This document shows positions 26,894-35,941 of a stretch of DNA of 56,740 nucleotides, in pieces (within the stretch, counting starts at the first letter, position 1; every line of letters starts with the position of its first letter). Below the pieces are notes generated by a model. That model was not told the origin of the DNA, searched no databases, and worked only from the letters and a program-made list of their open reading frames with translations. The position numbers and the translations under genes are program-made. Origin of the DNA: Natranaerobius trueperi (GTDB lineage: Bacteria; Bacillota; Natranaerobiia; Natranaerobiales; Natranaerobiaceae); NCBI RefSeq assembly GCF_002216005.1, contig NZ_NIQC01000016.1, forward strand, positions 1 through 56,740. Reading direction: 5' to 3'.

Positions 26894-27529
26894 GATGTAG
26901 CATAAAGCAAAAGCATATACAATCAAATCATATGAAACAAGAATATAGAAGAACAACCGTATCTTTAATTAATTATCATTTTGTTTTCTGCCCAAGATAC
27001 CGAAGAAAGATATTTTCTAATCAAAAAATAGAACAGAGCTCCTAAGTTTGTAGAGATCTTTCTTCCTAATGGTATTCTCATGTACTTTATCTATAAACTC
27101 TTCATCTTTAAATCTTGCTATAATTCGTCCCGCTTTTGCTGTTCCATTTAACTCTAGTGGATAACCCAAAGGACATCTATAAATATCTTTTGATTTGTCA
27201 TATTGAAAATTCGTCTTTTCAAAACCTGACTTTGTTTTTAATTAATATTTCTGTGTTTTCATCTACTGCTGCTAGATTTCAGACATATTAAAATACCCAG
27301 TATCTGCTAATGTTATAATTTTTTGATCACTGAATCTACTCCTTATTTTTGTTACCATATTTGATAATTGACTCTGGTTATTTATATCATTTACTATTTC
27401 AAGTCTACCAAGAAACTCTATTTGCTATCGACTACTGCCCTATAATAAATTCGACAGCGATGGCTAATATCATCTTTTTTGTAATATTTTCTGATTAATT
27501 GTTAGACAATCTGGCGTGTGGAGTGTCAA
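26894..27529 (+). mobile_element. nested remnant: IS200/IS605 ends around an IS1182-type fragment
   Basis: 26894-27034 matches the left part of the element at 14321, including the TnpA start (MKQEYRRTTVSLINYHFVF). 27514-27529 matches its right terminus (GCGTGTGGAGTGTCAA). Between them lies foreign DNA from another transposase in the opposite direction. Neither element is functional. Confidence 0.75.
27035..27500 (-). pseudogene. IS1182-family DDE transposase fragments
   Basis: On the minus strand, broken frames encode VVDSK, LADTGYFNMSE (second Asp of the DDE site), FQYDKSKDIYRCPLGYPLE and FKDEEFIDKVHENTIRKKDLYKLR, which is the order found in IS1182-type transposases. Deletions and stops interrupt it, and the C-terminus is missing. 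Confidence 0.65.
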
Positions 27530-27676
27530 GTTTCCTAATAAAAGAATCAGCAAAAGCTCTTTGAAAAAGAAGGATAATTTTTACTAAAAAAGAATAGTTT
27601 ATAATAAACTGGTTTAGCTATAAGAAGAGGGCCTTATTTTAATTTTAATAATAAATATTTATCTGGAGGGTCCATT

Positions 27677-28504
27677 ATGATTTCGGTGCCTGTGTATCAG
27701 GTGGATGCTTTTGCTGAAAAGCCTTTTTCGGGTAATCCGGCAGCAATTTGTTTATTAGAAAATGAAGGTAATGAAGCTTGGATGCAAAAAGTTGCTCAAG
27801 AGATGAACTTATCTGAAACAGCTTTTGTAACATATGATGGTGAAACATATAATCTTCGATGGTTTACACCCAAAATGGAAGTAGATTTATGTGGTCATGC
27901 AACATTAGCAGCGGCACATGTATTATTTTCTGAAAGACATGTTAATAAGAAAAATGTAAAGTTTAAAACTAAAAGTGGATCTCTTACAGCAAGTTTAACT
28001 GGGAAAAATAATGATTATATTGAAATTAGTTTCCCTGTTGAAAAAGATGAACCACTAAATGACTTGGATGATTTAATAAAAGCTTTAAGGATTAATCATG
28101 AAGCAGTAAATTATATTGGTAAGAATAGTTTTGACTATCTAGTAGAAGTTGTATCTGAAAAAAAACTAGGAGAAATTGCACCTGATTTTAAATTACTATC
28201 TGAAATAACAGATAGAGGTGTTATTGTAACTAGTAAAAGTAGAACTTCACCATATGATTTTGTCTCTAGATTTTTTGCTCCAGCTGTTGGTATAGATGAA
28301 GATCCTGTGACTGGATCAGCACATTGTAATCTAGCATATTATTGGAAAAACAAATTAAATAAATCACAATTTTTAGCCTATCAAGACTCTGATCGCGGAG
28401 GAGAATTAAGAGTTAGAATTGAATCAGATAAAGACTTAAAAGAACGGGTTTATATATCAGGAAAAGCTATAACTGTGATGAAAGGTGAGTTATTATATTT
28501 ATAG
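27677..28504 (+). CDS. PhzF-family isomerase
   Basis: 275 aa, GGAGGG site eight bases upstream. PhzF signatures are complete: VDAFAEKPFSGNPAAIC, MNLSETAFV (catalytic Glu), RWFTPKMEVDLCGHATLAAA, RFFAPAVGIDEDPVTGSAHC. Members are diaminopimelate-epimerase-fold isomerases; few have known substrates. No phenazine genes are nearby. It is followed after 11 bases by a membrane protein gene, which may form an operon. Confidence 0.92.
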   Translation: MISVPVYQVDAFAEKPFSGNPAAICLLENEGNEAWMQKVAQEMNLSETAFVTYDGETYNLRWFTPKMEVDLCGHATLAAAHVLFSERHVNKKNVKFKTKSGSLTASLTGKNNDYIEISFPVEKDEPLNDLDDLIKALRINHEAVNYIGKNSFDYLVEVVSEKKLGEIAPDFKLLSEITDRGVIVTSKSRTSPYDFVSRFFAPAVGIDEDPVTGSAHCNLAYYWKNKLNKSQFLAYQDSDRGGELRVRIESDKDLKERVYISGKAITVMKGELLYL

Positions 28505-28515
28505 GAGTGTAGATA

Positions 28516-29553
28516 ATGATTAAGCAAATAACCAATTATTTAAAGAGAAAAGATATTGAAATTTCTATACGTAGATATGGTATAGATGCCCTTGGCCACA
28601 TGGCCTTAGGGTTATTTGGTTCTTTAATAGTTGGTCTTATATTACGTGAATTAGGTGATAAATTAGGGATAGCATTCTTTATAGAAACAGTTTGGCCAAT
28701 AGCAAATGATATGACCGGTCCAGCAATTGGGGTAGCTGTTGCATATGGCTTAAATGCTCCTCCTTTAGTCATATTTTCTTCTGCTATTAGTGGAATGGCA
28801 GGAGCTGAAGTGGGAGGACCAGCAGGTGCTTTCTTAGGTGCTGTAGTTGGTGCTGAATTAGGAAAACTTGTATCAAAGGAAACGAAGATTGATATAGTTT
28901 TAACACCTGCTGTAACTATTATTACTGGTACTTATATAGGAAGTAGAGTAGGTCCAATGTTGGACTTTTTAATGAGTGAAGTGATAGGTGATTTCCTTAT
29001 ATACGCCACTGAATTACATCCTATCCCGATGGGGGCAATCATTGCAGTTTCAATGGGGTTATTATTAACTTTCCCTGTAAGTAGTGCTGCATTAGCTATT
29101 ATGCTGGATTTAAGCGGAATTGCTGCAGGGGCAGCTGCTGTAGGATGTGCTTCGCAAATGATTGGGTTTGCAGTTAGTAGTTATCGGGAAAATAAAATTG
29201 GTGGGTTATTAGCTCAAGGAATTGGGACATCGATGCTTCAAATACCTAATATAGTAAAGAATCCTTTAATATTGATTCCACCTACATTAACTTCTGCTAT
29301 TTTAGGCCCATTTGTAACGACAATATTTCGAATGGAAAATACTAAAGAAGGAGCAGGGATGGGAACAAGTGGCTTTGTTGGTCAATTTGGGACTATAGCA
29401 GCTATGGAAGGTCAAGGATTTCAGACATTTGAAATATATTTTAGAATGTTTGCTTTTCATTTTATTTTTCCGGCTATAATTGCTCTCATAATATCTGAGT
29501 TAATGAGAAAGAAGGGGTATATAAACTCAGGCGATATGAAACTTGATATTTAA
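28516..29553 (+). CDS. PTS_EIIC_2-type membrane protein
   Basis: 345 aa, TAGGAGTG site. Strongly hydrophobic with many Gly/Ala-rich helices and family motifs IANDMTGPAIGVAVAYGL, GAEVGGPAGAFLGAVVGAELGK, TGTYIGSRVGP and GMGTSGFVGQFGTI. This matches the PTS_EIIC_2 family, which resembles sugar-PTS membrane subunits but usually lacks IIA/IIB partners. No PTS genes adjoin, so a sugar role is doubtful. It is likely co-transcribed with phzF. Confidence 0.82.
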   Translation: MIKQITNYLKRKDIEISIRRYGIDALGHMALGLFGSLIVGLILRELGDKLGIAFFIETVWPIANDMTGPAIGVAVAYGLNAPPLVIFSSAISGMAGAEVGGPAGAFLGAVVGAELGKLVSKETKIDIVLTPAVTIITGTYIGSRVGPMLDFLMSEVIGDFLIYATELHPIPMGAIIAVSMGLLLTFPVSSAALAIMLDLSGIAAGAAAVGCASQMIGFAVSSYRENKIGGLLAQGIGTSMLQIPNIVKNPLILIPPTLTSAILGPFVTTIFRMENTKEGAGMGTSGFVGQFGTIAAMEGQGFQTFEIYFRMFAFHFIFPAIIALIISELMRKKGYINSGDMKLDI

Positions 29554-29607
29554 AAATCGAGACAAACAGTTATGCTCCTCTTATGTAGACAATGCTTTTT
29601 ACATCTA

Positions 29608-29635
29608 AAGTCACAGTAGTTTTTCACTGTGACTT
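29608..29635 (+). terminator. hairpin behind EIIC gene
   Basis: AAGTCACAGT pairs with ACTGTGACTT. There is no strong T run after the stem, so it is a weak terminator candidate. Confidence 0.4.
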
Positions 29636-29723
29636 CATCCTATTATAAAGGGATTTTGAAATGCACCCTTACGGAGAAAAGATTTAGATTTTGCGTTTAA
29701 TTTTTAAGAGTGAGGTGGATTAA

Positions 29724-30012
29724 ATCCTAGGGGAAAGATTAGCTTATTTAGTAATAATATCAAGTTTAACATTTTTCATAACAGGTTGTGCATCAGTAGA
29801 TCATGAAGTAGAGATACAAGCTACTCCTGAAGGTGCTAGAGAAATTGAAGATGAAGAGGCTTCACAAAATGCTGAAATTGATTTCACCTATGGATCGAAA
29901 GGTAAGAATTTATTGGCTGGGAAAGAAGTGGAGAAATAGTCAGTGAGGATGAAAATTATCAAGTTGCACAAATTTTAAATCAAGTTAATATCCTTATCTA
30001 AGAACTTATTAG
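29724..30012 (+). pseudogene. lipoprotein remnant
   Basis: From a GAGGTGG ribosome site, a frame beginning with ATC (no NUG codon) reads LGERLAYLVIISSLTFFITGC, a lipoprotein signal, then an acidic segment, and stops at 29939. A one-base shift continues as GEIVSEDENYQVAQILNQV before another stop. It probably belonged to a secreted redox or FMN-binding lipoprotein, judged only by its neighbours. Confidence 0.5.
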
Positions 30013-30490
30013 GGGTTACAGTGGGATGTGGAACAGATGATGTAACCACTGAAGAATTTGAAAGTGACGTAGTGGTAGTTGGAGGAGGTGGAGCGGGTTT
30101 AGCCGCAGCCGTATCTGCTGCTGAAGAAGGTGTAGATGTCACTCTATTAGAAAAAATGCCTGCTGTTCATGAAGATGCAAGACGTGACGTTTTAGCTGAT
30201 GCAGTATTTGAACAATACGGTGGTATGTATTATATGGATTAATGATTCTCAAATAGTTGGTGAAAACAACGAATTTGGACAACCTAGAAGTAGAGGTTGA
30301 GGTATCAGGTGATGAAGTTTTGAATGTAGAAATTGTTGAGCATAATGAAAGTGATGGCATTTCCGATGAAGCTTTTAATCAAATTCCTGAGCGAATTGTA
30401 GAAGAACAATCTACTGAAGTTGACTCTGTAAGTGGAGCTACTGACTCAAGCGTAGGTATCAAAGAAGCTGCACAGGATGCTCTTGATTAA
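30000..30490 (+). pseudogene. flavocytochrome/fumarate-reductase-like flavoprotein remnant
   Basis: A lipobox-like LLGVTVGCG is followed by an FAD-binding Rossmann start, SDVVVVGGGGAGLAAAVSAAEEGVDVTLLEK (about 30066-30158), after which most of the protein is gone. From 30257 a second frame encodes the end of an FMN-binding domain with the flavinylation-like motif DSVSGATDSS. Together these are scars of a FrdA/UrdA-type exported reductase or two adjacent genes. Confidence 0.7.
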
Positions 30491-30547
30491 AATATGACAA
30501 ATAAAAACGCCAGGTTAAAGCCTGGCCGTTTTTATTTGTCATATTTT
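30489..30547. terminator. long bidirectional terminator-like hairpin
   Basis: A 21-bp perfect inverted repeat (30489-30509 with 30527-30547) encloses CCAGG...CCTGG. U tracts occur for both directions. Confidence 0.8.
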
Positions 30548-30639
30548 ATCCATCTCTTGGGACCTAAAAGCCGGAGTTTTAAAAAAGGTGTTGATGGAAT
30601 AAAAAGGATTTTTTTGGTAACATAGATCTGTGTTGTATG

Positions 30640-30696
30640 TTTTATTATCAATTGCTTGTTTTGTAACCGAAAGTAAACAAACAATTGATAATAAAA
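30640..30696. repeat. 15-bp perfect inverted repeat, extendable to ~22 bp
   Basis: TTTTATTATCAATTG at 30640-30654 pairs perfectly with 30682-30696, and the stem continues through TTGTTT/AAACAA with one mismatch. The loop is about 13 bases. It has no adjacent gene to explain it. Confidence 0.7.
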
Positions 30697-30707
30697 TGAA
30701 AGTAACT

Positions 30708-30739
30708 AAAATTAAATGATACCTATCATTTAATTTTTT
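30708..30739 (+). terminator. hairpin plus T run
   Basis: ATTAAATGAT at 30711-30720 pairs with ATCATTTAAT at 30725-30734, followed by TTTTTC. No plus-strand gene immediately precedes it. Confidence 0.55.
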
Positions 30740-30789
30740 CTACTATCTAGTTGACAGGGTTCAGTTAAGATCCTTTAATTTTATATTAC

Positions 30790-33327
30790 CTATTCGTTGT
30801 CATTATTGTTTTCTTCATCATCTTCTTCAACTTCATTATCATCATTATCTTCTTTATCACCTTCGTCATCATTATCTTCTTTCTCTATTTCGTTATCATC
30901 TTCATCATCATCTTGATCTTCTTCCTTTTCTTCATCTTCATCTTCATCTTCATCTTCATCATCATCTCTATCTAACCAATCAAAGAATCCATTTCCGTTA
31001 TCATCTTCATGGTATTCACACACCTCTTTTGGTGGCATTAGTGAAGCATCAGATGTAGAGCGCCCAGCTCCGTGAGACCACCGACTATCAGTAACTTCAG
31101 GCTTACTTCTATCTAAGAAAACTTGTGTTTCTACTAATTCAGAAGGACAATCTTCACTTGCTAGTAACACCTCTTCGTTTGCGTTTTCTGGATGTGGTGC
31201 AGTACAAACTTCAACTTCTATAAATGCATTACATTCTTTGGTTGGTACTTCTCCTTCTGGGAAGTACTCATAACTAATGTACTCATTAGGAGTTATGTCC
31301 GAAGCAAGCTTTCCTGATTTAGTACTTATTGCAATTGGACCACTAATACCGGCAGGCTGATGAAAATCTGAAGGATTTTCATCAACTGCATAATTCATGA
31401 CCCTTTCAATGATGTTACCTAAATAATAAGATCTATTTTGTACAGCAGATGTATTGTGATCATCACCTAACCATAATGTAGTTACTAGATCGGGTGTGTA
31501 ACCTACTAACCAGGCATCACGTACATCTTGCGAAGTTCCTGTTTTAGCTGCTGCCGGAAAGTCTAAATTAAGCATTCTGGCAGTTCCGTAATCAATTACA
31601 TCTTGTAACATATTGTTAATTATCCAAGCTGTTTCTTCTGAAACCACTACATCATAATTTGGCTCCTTATCATATATAGTATTACCATGACGATCTTCAA
31701 TCTTAGTAATAGTGTGATGTTCAACTTTTATACCATCATTAGCTAATGTTCCGTATGCTTCTGTTAGTTCAAAAGGTCTAACACCTCGATCAAGTCCACC
31801 CAATGCAGCGGACTGATATGTTCGATCAGTATCTGTTATAGTAGTTATACCAAATTTTTCAGCATAATCCATACCTAAATCTCTGTTTAGTTTATCGTTA
31901 TAGATCTTAACTGCTGGTACATTTAAAGAATTTACTAGAGAATCTCTAATAGTTGTTAATCCCCTAAAAGTATTAGTAAAGTTTTCTGGTCCCCAATTTC
32001 CCCAAAGTGCTGGTGCATCGTCAATGATAGTTCCAGGTGTAATTATACCTTCTTCTAATGCAGGTGCATATATATTAATTGGTTTCAATGCAGACCCAGG
32101 TGAGCGTGAACTGGTGACTCTATTTAACATATTATTATAGCCATAGTTTCGTCCCCCAACAATTGAACGAACTTCCCCAGTAGTTGGATCGGAGACAACT
32201 ACTGCACCTTGGGGCTGTATGACACCATGCTCGTCCTCATAAGAAGCTGGGAAATTACTAGGGTCATCAAAAATACTTTCATTATGTGCTTGCAATTCTC
32301 TATCTAATGTTGTGTGAATAGTCAGTCCTTGGTGATAGAGAAGATCATCTGCATTTTGTACATTTTCAGGTAGATCATCAGATGTTTCTATAAGATTTCT
32401 TAATATGGGCTTAGCCTCATTGTTTAACACATAATCAACAAAATGTGGGTATGGATACTCACGTTCTGGTATATCAGCTAACATTTCTTCTAACTCGCGA
32501 TTTATAGCTTCTTCATATTCGTATTCAGATAAAAAGTCATATTCTTTCATAGCATGAAGTACCGTTTGTTGACGGTCCTTTGCTAAATCAGGGTTTTCAT
32601 GTGGTGAAAGCCTAGAAGGGTGTCTTATAATACCTGCTAATAAGGCACCTTCTTCAACAGTTAATTCACTAACATCTTTGTCAAAATAGAAATTACTTGC
32701 AGCTTGTATTCCATAAGCATTATGGTTAAAATAGGTTGCGTAATTTAAATAAAACTCCATGATTTCGTTTTTTGTATAGATCCTTTCAACATGGAGTGAA
32801 AGCCATGCTTCATGAATTTTTCTTTCTAAGAGCCTTTTTGGAGATAAAAAAGTATTTTTAACAAGTTGTTGTGTTATTGTACTTCCACCTTGGCTTCCTT
32901 GAAAAGGATTACCGGTTTGTTTAATGTTATTGATTGCAGCTCTTGAAATCCCTCTTGTATCAAATCCAAAATGTTCATAAAAACGTGCATCTTCAATAGC
33001 AATAAAAGCATTAACTACGTGATCTGGTACTCTATCTATAGAAATTTCTTCACGTTGATGTTCTCTATCTAATCTAGTGATTTCGTTTCCTTCTGCATCC
33101 TTGATAACAGAAGGCACAGTTGCTTGTAACTGATCTGGATTGAATTCAGGGACTGTTTGAAGTGCTCCTACCACCATTCCAAAACCTGCTCCACCAATTA
33201 AGAGTATCATTGCTACAGATGCTAGCAGAGCTAATTTTAAAAAACCAATTGGTGCTATTTTGATTTTTTTCATTTTATTTTTACTATTTTCTTTTTTAGA
33301 CCTGGATTTATTATTTGTACTAGGGAT
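30790..33327 (-). CDS. class A penicillin-binding protein (PBP1a-like)
   Basis: About 845 aa. One membrane helix near the start is followed by the GT51 glycosyltransferase domain (EDARFYEHFGFD, GGSTITQQLVKN, KEIMEFYLN-like NEIMEFYLNYATYF) and the transpeptidase domain (SRSPGSALKP with the SxxK Ser, SLN, KTGTSQD). It polymerises and cross-links peptidoglycan outside the membrane. The last ~70 residues are almost purely Asp/Glu/Asn, partly coded by (CTTCAT)5. The start is unusual: AAAGGAGGG lies four to seven bases before ATT/ATC codons and no NUG follows for 18 codons; ATC 33327 is my choice. Confidence 0.9.
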   Translation of the reverse strand: MPSTNNKSRSKKENSKNKMKKIKIAPIGFLKLALLASVAMILLIGGAGFGMVVGALQTVPEFNPDQLQATVPSVIKDAEGNEITRLDREHQREEISIDRVPDHVVNAFIAIEDARFYEHFGFDTRGISRAAINNIKQTGNPFQGSQGGSTITQQLVKNTFLSPKRLLERKIHEAWLSLHVERIYTKNEIMEFYLNYATYFNHNAYGIQAASNFYFDKDVSELTVEEGALLAGIIRHPSRLSPHENPDLAKDRQQTVLHAMKEYDFLSEYEYEEAINRELEEMLADIPEREYPYPHFVDYVLNNEAKPILRNLIETSDDLPENVQNADDLLYHQGLTIHTTLDRELQAHNESIFDDPSNFPASYEDEHGVIQPQGAVVVSDPTTGEVRSIVGGRNYGYNNMLNRVTSSRSPGSALKPINIYAPALEEGIITPGTIIDDAPALWGNWGPENFTNTFRGLTTIRDSLVNSLNVPAVKIYNDKLNRDLGMDYAEKFGITTITDTDRTYQSAALGGLDRGVRPFELTEAYGTLANDGIKVEHHTITKIEDRHGNTIYDKEPNYDVVVSEETAWIINNMLQDVIDYGTARMLNLDFPAAAKTGTSQDVRDAWLVGYTPDLVTTLWLGDDHNTSAVQNRSYYLGNIIERVMNYAVDENPSDFHQPAGISGPIAISTKSGKLASDITPNEYISYEYFPEGEVPTKECNAFIEVEVCTAPHPENANEEVLLASEDCPSELVETQVFLDRSKPEVTDSRWSHGAGRSTSDASLMPPKEVCEYHEDDNGNGFFDWLDRDDDEDEDEDEDEEKEEDQDDDEDDNEIEKEDNDDEGDKEDNDDNEVEEDDEENNNDNE

Positions 33328-33538
33328 AATAATCCCTCCTTTTATGTAATTTATTTGGGTTAGGATCATGTAGGTACATTTTATCAATTTTATGATAAAT
33401 GTACCAGAGTTAAAAAAAGAAGCTGATCTGAACGTAAATTTTTTGTAAACCATAAATGAAATGGTGATTTTATTAATGGATTCTTTAATATCATATAAAG
33501 CAAGTCGAAATTAGTCAATAGAGTTGGTGTTAAAAAAA

Positions 33539-33880
33539 ATGTTATCAAAATTAAAAAATCGATACAAAGATTATCCGAGAGGGTTAGATTGAACCTAAGT
33601 ACCCCAAAAATTGCCTTAGGGATAGCCATAGCTATTTTGGCACTTTATACCTGTGATAGGTATTAGTTCACTACTTTCTTTTATCCCTATTAATTTAGTG
33701 CAATAGAAGCTATTGCGTATATTTTATCAAATTTCTTTGGTTTTGGGATAATTTAAATTTTGGTATTATTTACTTATAATTTCATAGTTGGTGCTTTTTT
33801 GAATGCTTATGTAGCATTTATACTTGTATATGTTAGTTTAAAACTAATTATATCTAATGTAAGAAAGCAAATTACTTGAA
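33539..33880 (+). pseudogene. DUF2062-like membrane protein remnant
   Basis: Broken frames read MLSKLKNRYKDYPRGL, LNLSTPKIALGIAIAI, FIPVIGISSLLSFIPINLV and YNFIVGAFLNAYVAFILVY. The order and the ALGxAIGxFxxxxPVxG-like pattern resemble DUF2062 proteins. At least two frameshifts and several stops prevent expression. Confidence 0.5.
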
Positions 33881-33928
33881 TGATATTAATAATAATTGCT
33901 AAATTGCAATATTAAATTGAACTAGTTT

Positions 33929-34147
33929 CCAACTGTAATATAAAAATTGTTACTCCAATAGAACACTACACTGTTCTAAGAACGCCTCGTCCAGGGCTTT
34001 AGCCTTGTTTATGTAGTAACTCAATTTTTCCTCGTTCGAAATCATTTAGGTGTTTATTATTGCGGGAGTTGGTGTATCATTAAAGTGATCCATAGTGGCC
34101 CCCTTCCTGTAATTAGTTTTTTGGCGAATTAATTATATTACAGTTGG
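33929..34147 (-). mobile_element. 219-bp IS30-family deletion derivative
   Basis: Perfect 15-bp terminal inverted repeats, CCAACTGTAATATAA at 33929-33943 and TTATATTACAGTTGG at 34133-34147. Inside, on the minus strand, broken frames read NKHLNDFERGKIELLHKQG, the N-terminal helix-turn-helix start of IS30 transposases. The catalytic part is deleted, so it is MITE-like and would need a helper. Confidence 0.75.
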
Positions 34148-34196
34148 GTGCACTATGGAGTTATTTATTTAGTTCAATTTGATTTTACGATTATGC

Positions 34197-34218
34197 ATTA
34201 ATAATAATTTTTATTAAT
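34197..34218. promoter_or_regulatory. candidate PerR/Fur-type operator of rubrerythrin
   Basis: ATTAATAA at 34197-34204 and TTATTAAT at 34211-34218 form a perfect palindrome around six bases, about 80 bases upstream of the rubrerythrin start. The AT-rich form resembles a PerR box, which would suit a peroxide-defence gene, but the match is by eye only. Confidence 0.35.
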
Positions 34219-34298
34219 ATCATTTGTTTAGCAGGATTTTCATCGAAGTATGTCTAAATATAGTTAAGAGAAAAATAAAGAAAAGGGAGGGGCAAACT

Positions 34299-34871
34299 AT
34301 GTCCTTAAAAGGAACAAAAACAGAAAAAAACATTTTAACTGCTTTTATTGGAGAATCACAAGCAAGAAATAAGTATACTTATTTCTCAAGTCAGGCTAAA
34401 AAAGAAGGGTTTGTTCAAATATCTAAAATATTTGAAGAAACAGCAAATCATGAAAAAGAGCATGCTAAGCGATTATTTAAGTTTTTAGAGGGCGGAGAGG
34501 CTGAAATTCAAGCAACCTTTCCTGCAGGAGTTATAGGTACTACAGAAGAAAATCTAAAAGAAGCTGCTAATGGGGAGAATCATGAACATACAGAAATGTA
34601 TCCTGAATTTGCAAAAGTTGCAAAAGAAGAGGGTTTTAATGAAATAGCTCGAGTTTTTGAAAATATTGCTGTTGCAGAACAATATCATGAAGATCGATTT
34701 ATGAAATTAATGAAAAACATACAAGAGAATAAAGTTTTTGAAAAAGATGAAAAAGTTACATGGAGATGTGGCAACTGTGGCTTTAGATGTGAAGGTCCGA
34801 AGGCTCCAGAAAAGTGTCCAGCTTGTAATCATCCAAAAGCTCACTTTGAACTTGTTGACCAAAACTGGTAA
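34299..34871 (+). CDS. rubrerythrin
   Basis: 190 aa. ATG 34299 is chosen because GGGAGGGG lies just upstream; the frame extends further but without a signal. The ferritin-like diiron domain has ESQARNKYTYF, EETANHEKEHAKR and ENIAVAEQYHEDRF; the C-terminal rubredoxin-like site has WRCGNCGF and CPACNHPKAHFE. It reduces hydrogen peroxide in anaerobes, using electrons from rubredoxin-type carriers. A strong terminator follows. Confidence 0.95.
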   Translation: MSLKGTKTEKNILTAFIGESQARNKYTYFSSQAKKEGFVQISKIFEETANHEKEHAKRLFKFLEGGEAEIQATFPAGVIGTTEENLKEAANGENHEHTEMYPEFAKVAKEEGFNEIARVFENIAVAEQYHEDRFMKLMKNIQENKVFEKDEKVTWRCGNCGFRCEGPKAPEKCPACNHPKAHFELVDQNW

Positions 34872-34872
34872 G

Positions 34873-34904
34873 TTTCCCCCCCCTTTTTTGGGGGGTTTCT
34901 TTTT
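34873..34904 (+). terminator. terminator of rubrerythrin gene
   Basis: A run of C residues pairs with GGGGGG around TTTTTT, followed by TTTCTTTTT. Confidence 0.8.
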
Positions 34905-34937
34905 AATAGCCAAATACCTGTTTTAGGGAGGGTTTTT

Positions 34938-35936
34938 ATGCAAAGAATTTGTTTAGAATGTAACAAAACTTATCCTATAAATAGTTTAGAATATAAATGT
35001 GAATGTGGTGGACTTTTTGATTATTGTGGATCAACCATAAAAAATAAAATAGAATTAATTAGTTTGGGAGAATCTAAGACTCCGATAATTGAAAAGTGTA
35101 TTGAAGGCATTAATTTAAAGTTAAAATTAGATTATTATATGCCCAGTGGTTCTTTTAAAGATAGAGGAGCAAAAACTCTTGTTAGTACATTGAAAGACTT
35201 TCAAGTTACAGAAATAGTCGAAGATTCTTCGGGGAATGCAGGTGCTTCTATAGCTGCATACTCAGCAGCTGCAAATATAAAATGTCATATTTATCTACCT
35301 GAAAACACCCCTCAAGGAAAGACACAACAAATTTCTTCTTATGGGGCAGAAATTGTTAAGATACCAGGAAATCGGGAGAATACTTCTAGAGCTATCAAAG
35401 AAGCATGTAAAAGTCAGTACTATGCTTCACATGTATATAACCCATTATTCTTTGAAGGTACTAAAACAATCTCGAAAGAAATTTTTGAGCAAGTAGGATT
35501 ACCAGAAGCAATTGTTTTACCAGCAGGTAATGGTACCCTTCTTTTAGGAATATATAAAGGGTTTAAAGAACTCACACAAGATCATTTACCTAAAATAATT
35601 GCAGTACAAAGTGAAAATTGTTGCCCATTATATAATGAATATAATAAAATAGAAGTCAATAGATATAAACCGACTTCTGCTAAAGGAATAGCTGTCGAAA
35701 ATCCAGCTAGAAAAAAAGAAATGATATCAGCTATTAATGAAAGTAATGGTGAGATTATAATTGTAAGCGAGGAAGATATTGCAAAAGCTAAAAAAGAATT
35801 GGGTTATAGTGGTATTTTTGTTGAAAATACAGCTGCAGTAGGAGTTGCAGGTGCAGTGAAATTTGCAACAAGGCCAGAAAATCAGGAATTTAACTTAGTA
35901 GTACCTTTAACTGGGACTGGTCTAAAAGAAACGTAA
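34938..35936 (+). CDS. threonine-synthase-like PLP enzyme
   Basis: 332 aa, GGGAGGG site. An N-terminal zinc ribbon ([20 protein letters not shown]) is followed by a fold-type II PLP domain: SGSFKDRGA with the Schiff-base Lys, [40 protein letters not shown] and PLTGTGLKE. This layout is that of thermophile/archaeal-type threonine synthase, acting on O-phosphohomoserine, but relatives such as other PLP lyases share it. It starts a probable operon with the UPF0316 gene, five bases away. Confidence 0.85.
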   Translation: MQRICLECNKTYPINSLEYKCECGGLFDYCGSTIKNKIELISLGESKTPIIEKCIEGINLKLKLDYYMPSGSFKDRGAKTLVSTLKDFQVTEIVEDSSGNAGASIAAYSAAANIKCHIYLPENTPQGKTQQISSYGAEIVKIPGNRENTSRAIKEACKSQYYASHVYNPLFFEGTKTISKEIFEQVGLPEAIVLPAGNGTLLLGIYKGFKELTQDHLPKIIAVQSENCCPLYNEYNKIEVNRYKPTSAKGIAVENPARKKEMISAINESNGEIIIVSEEDIAKAKKELGYSGIFVENTAAVGVAGAVKFATRPENQEFNLVVPLTGTGLKET

Positions 35937-35941
35937 ATAGA

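Noticed and set aside
34707-34926. ORFs on both strands at the rubrerythrin 3' end
   Set aside because: Frame shadows of rubrerythrin that run through its terminator.
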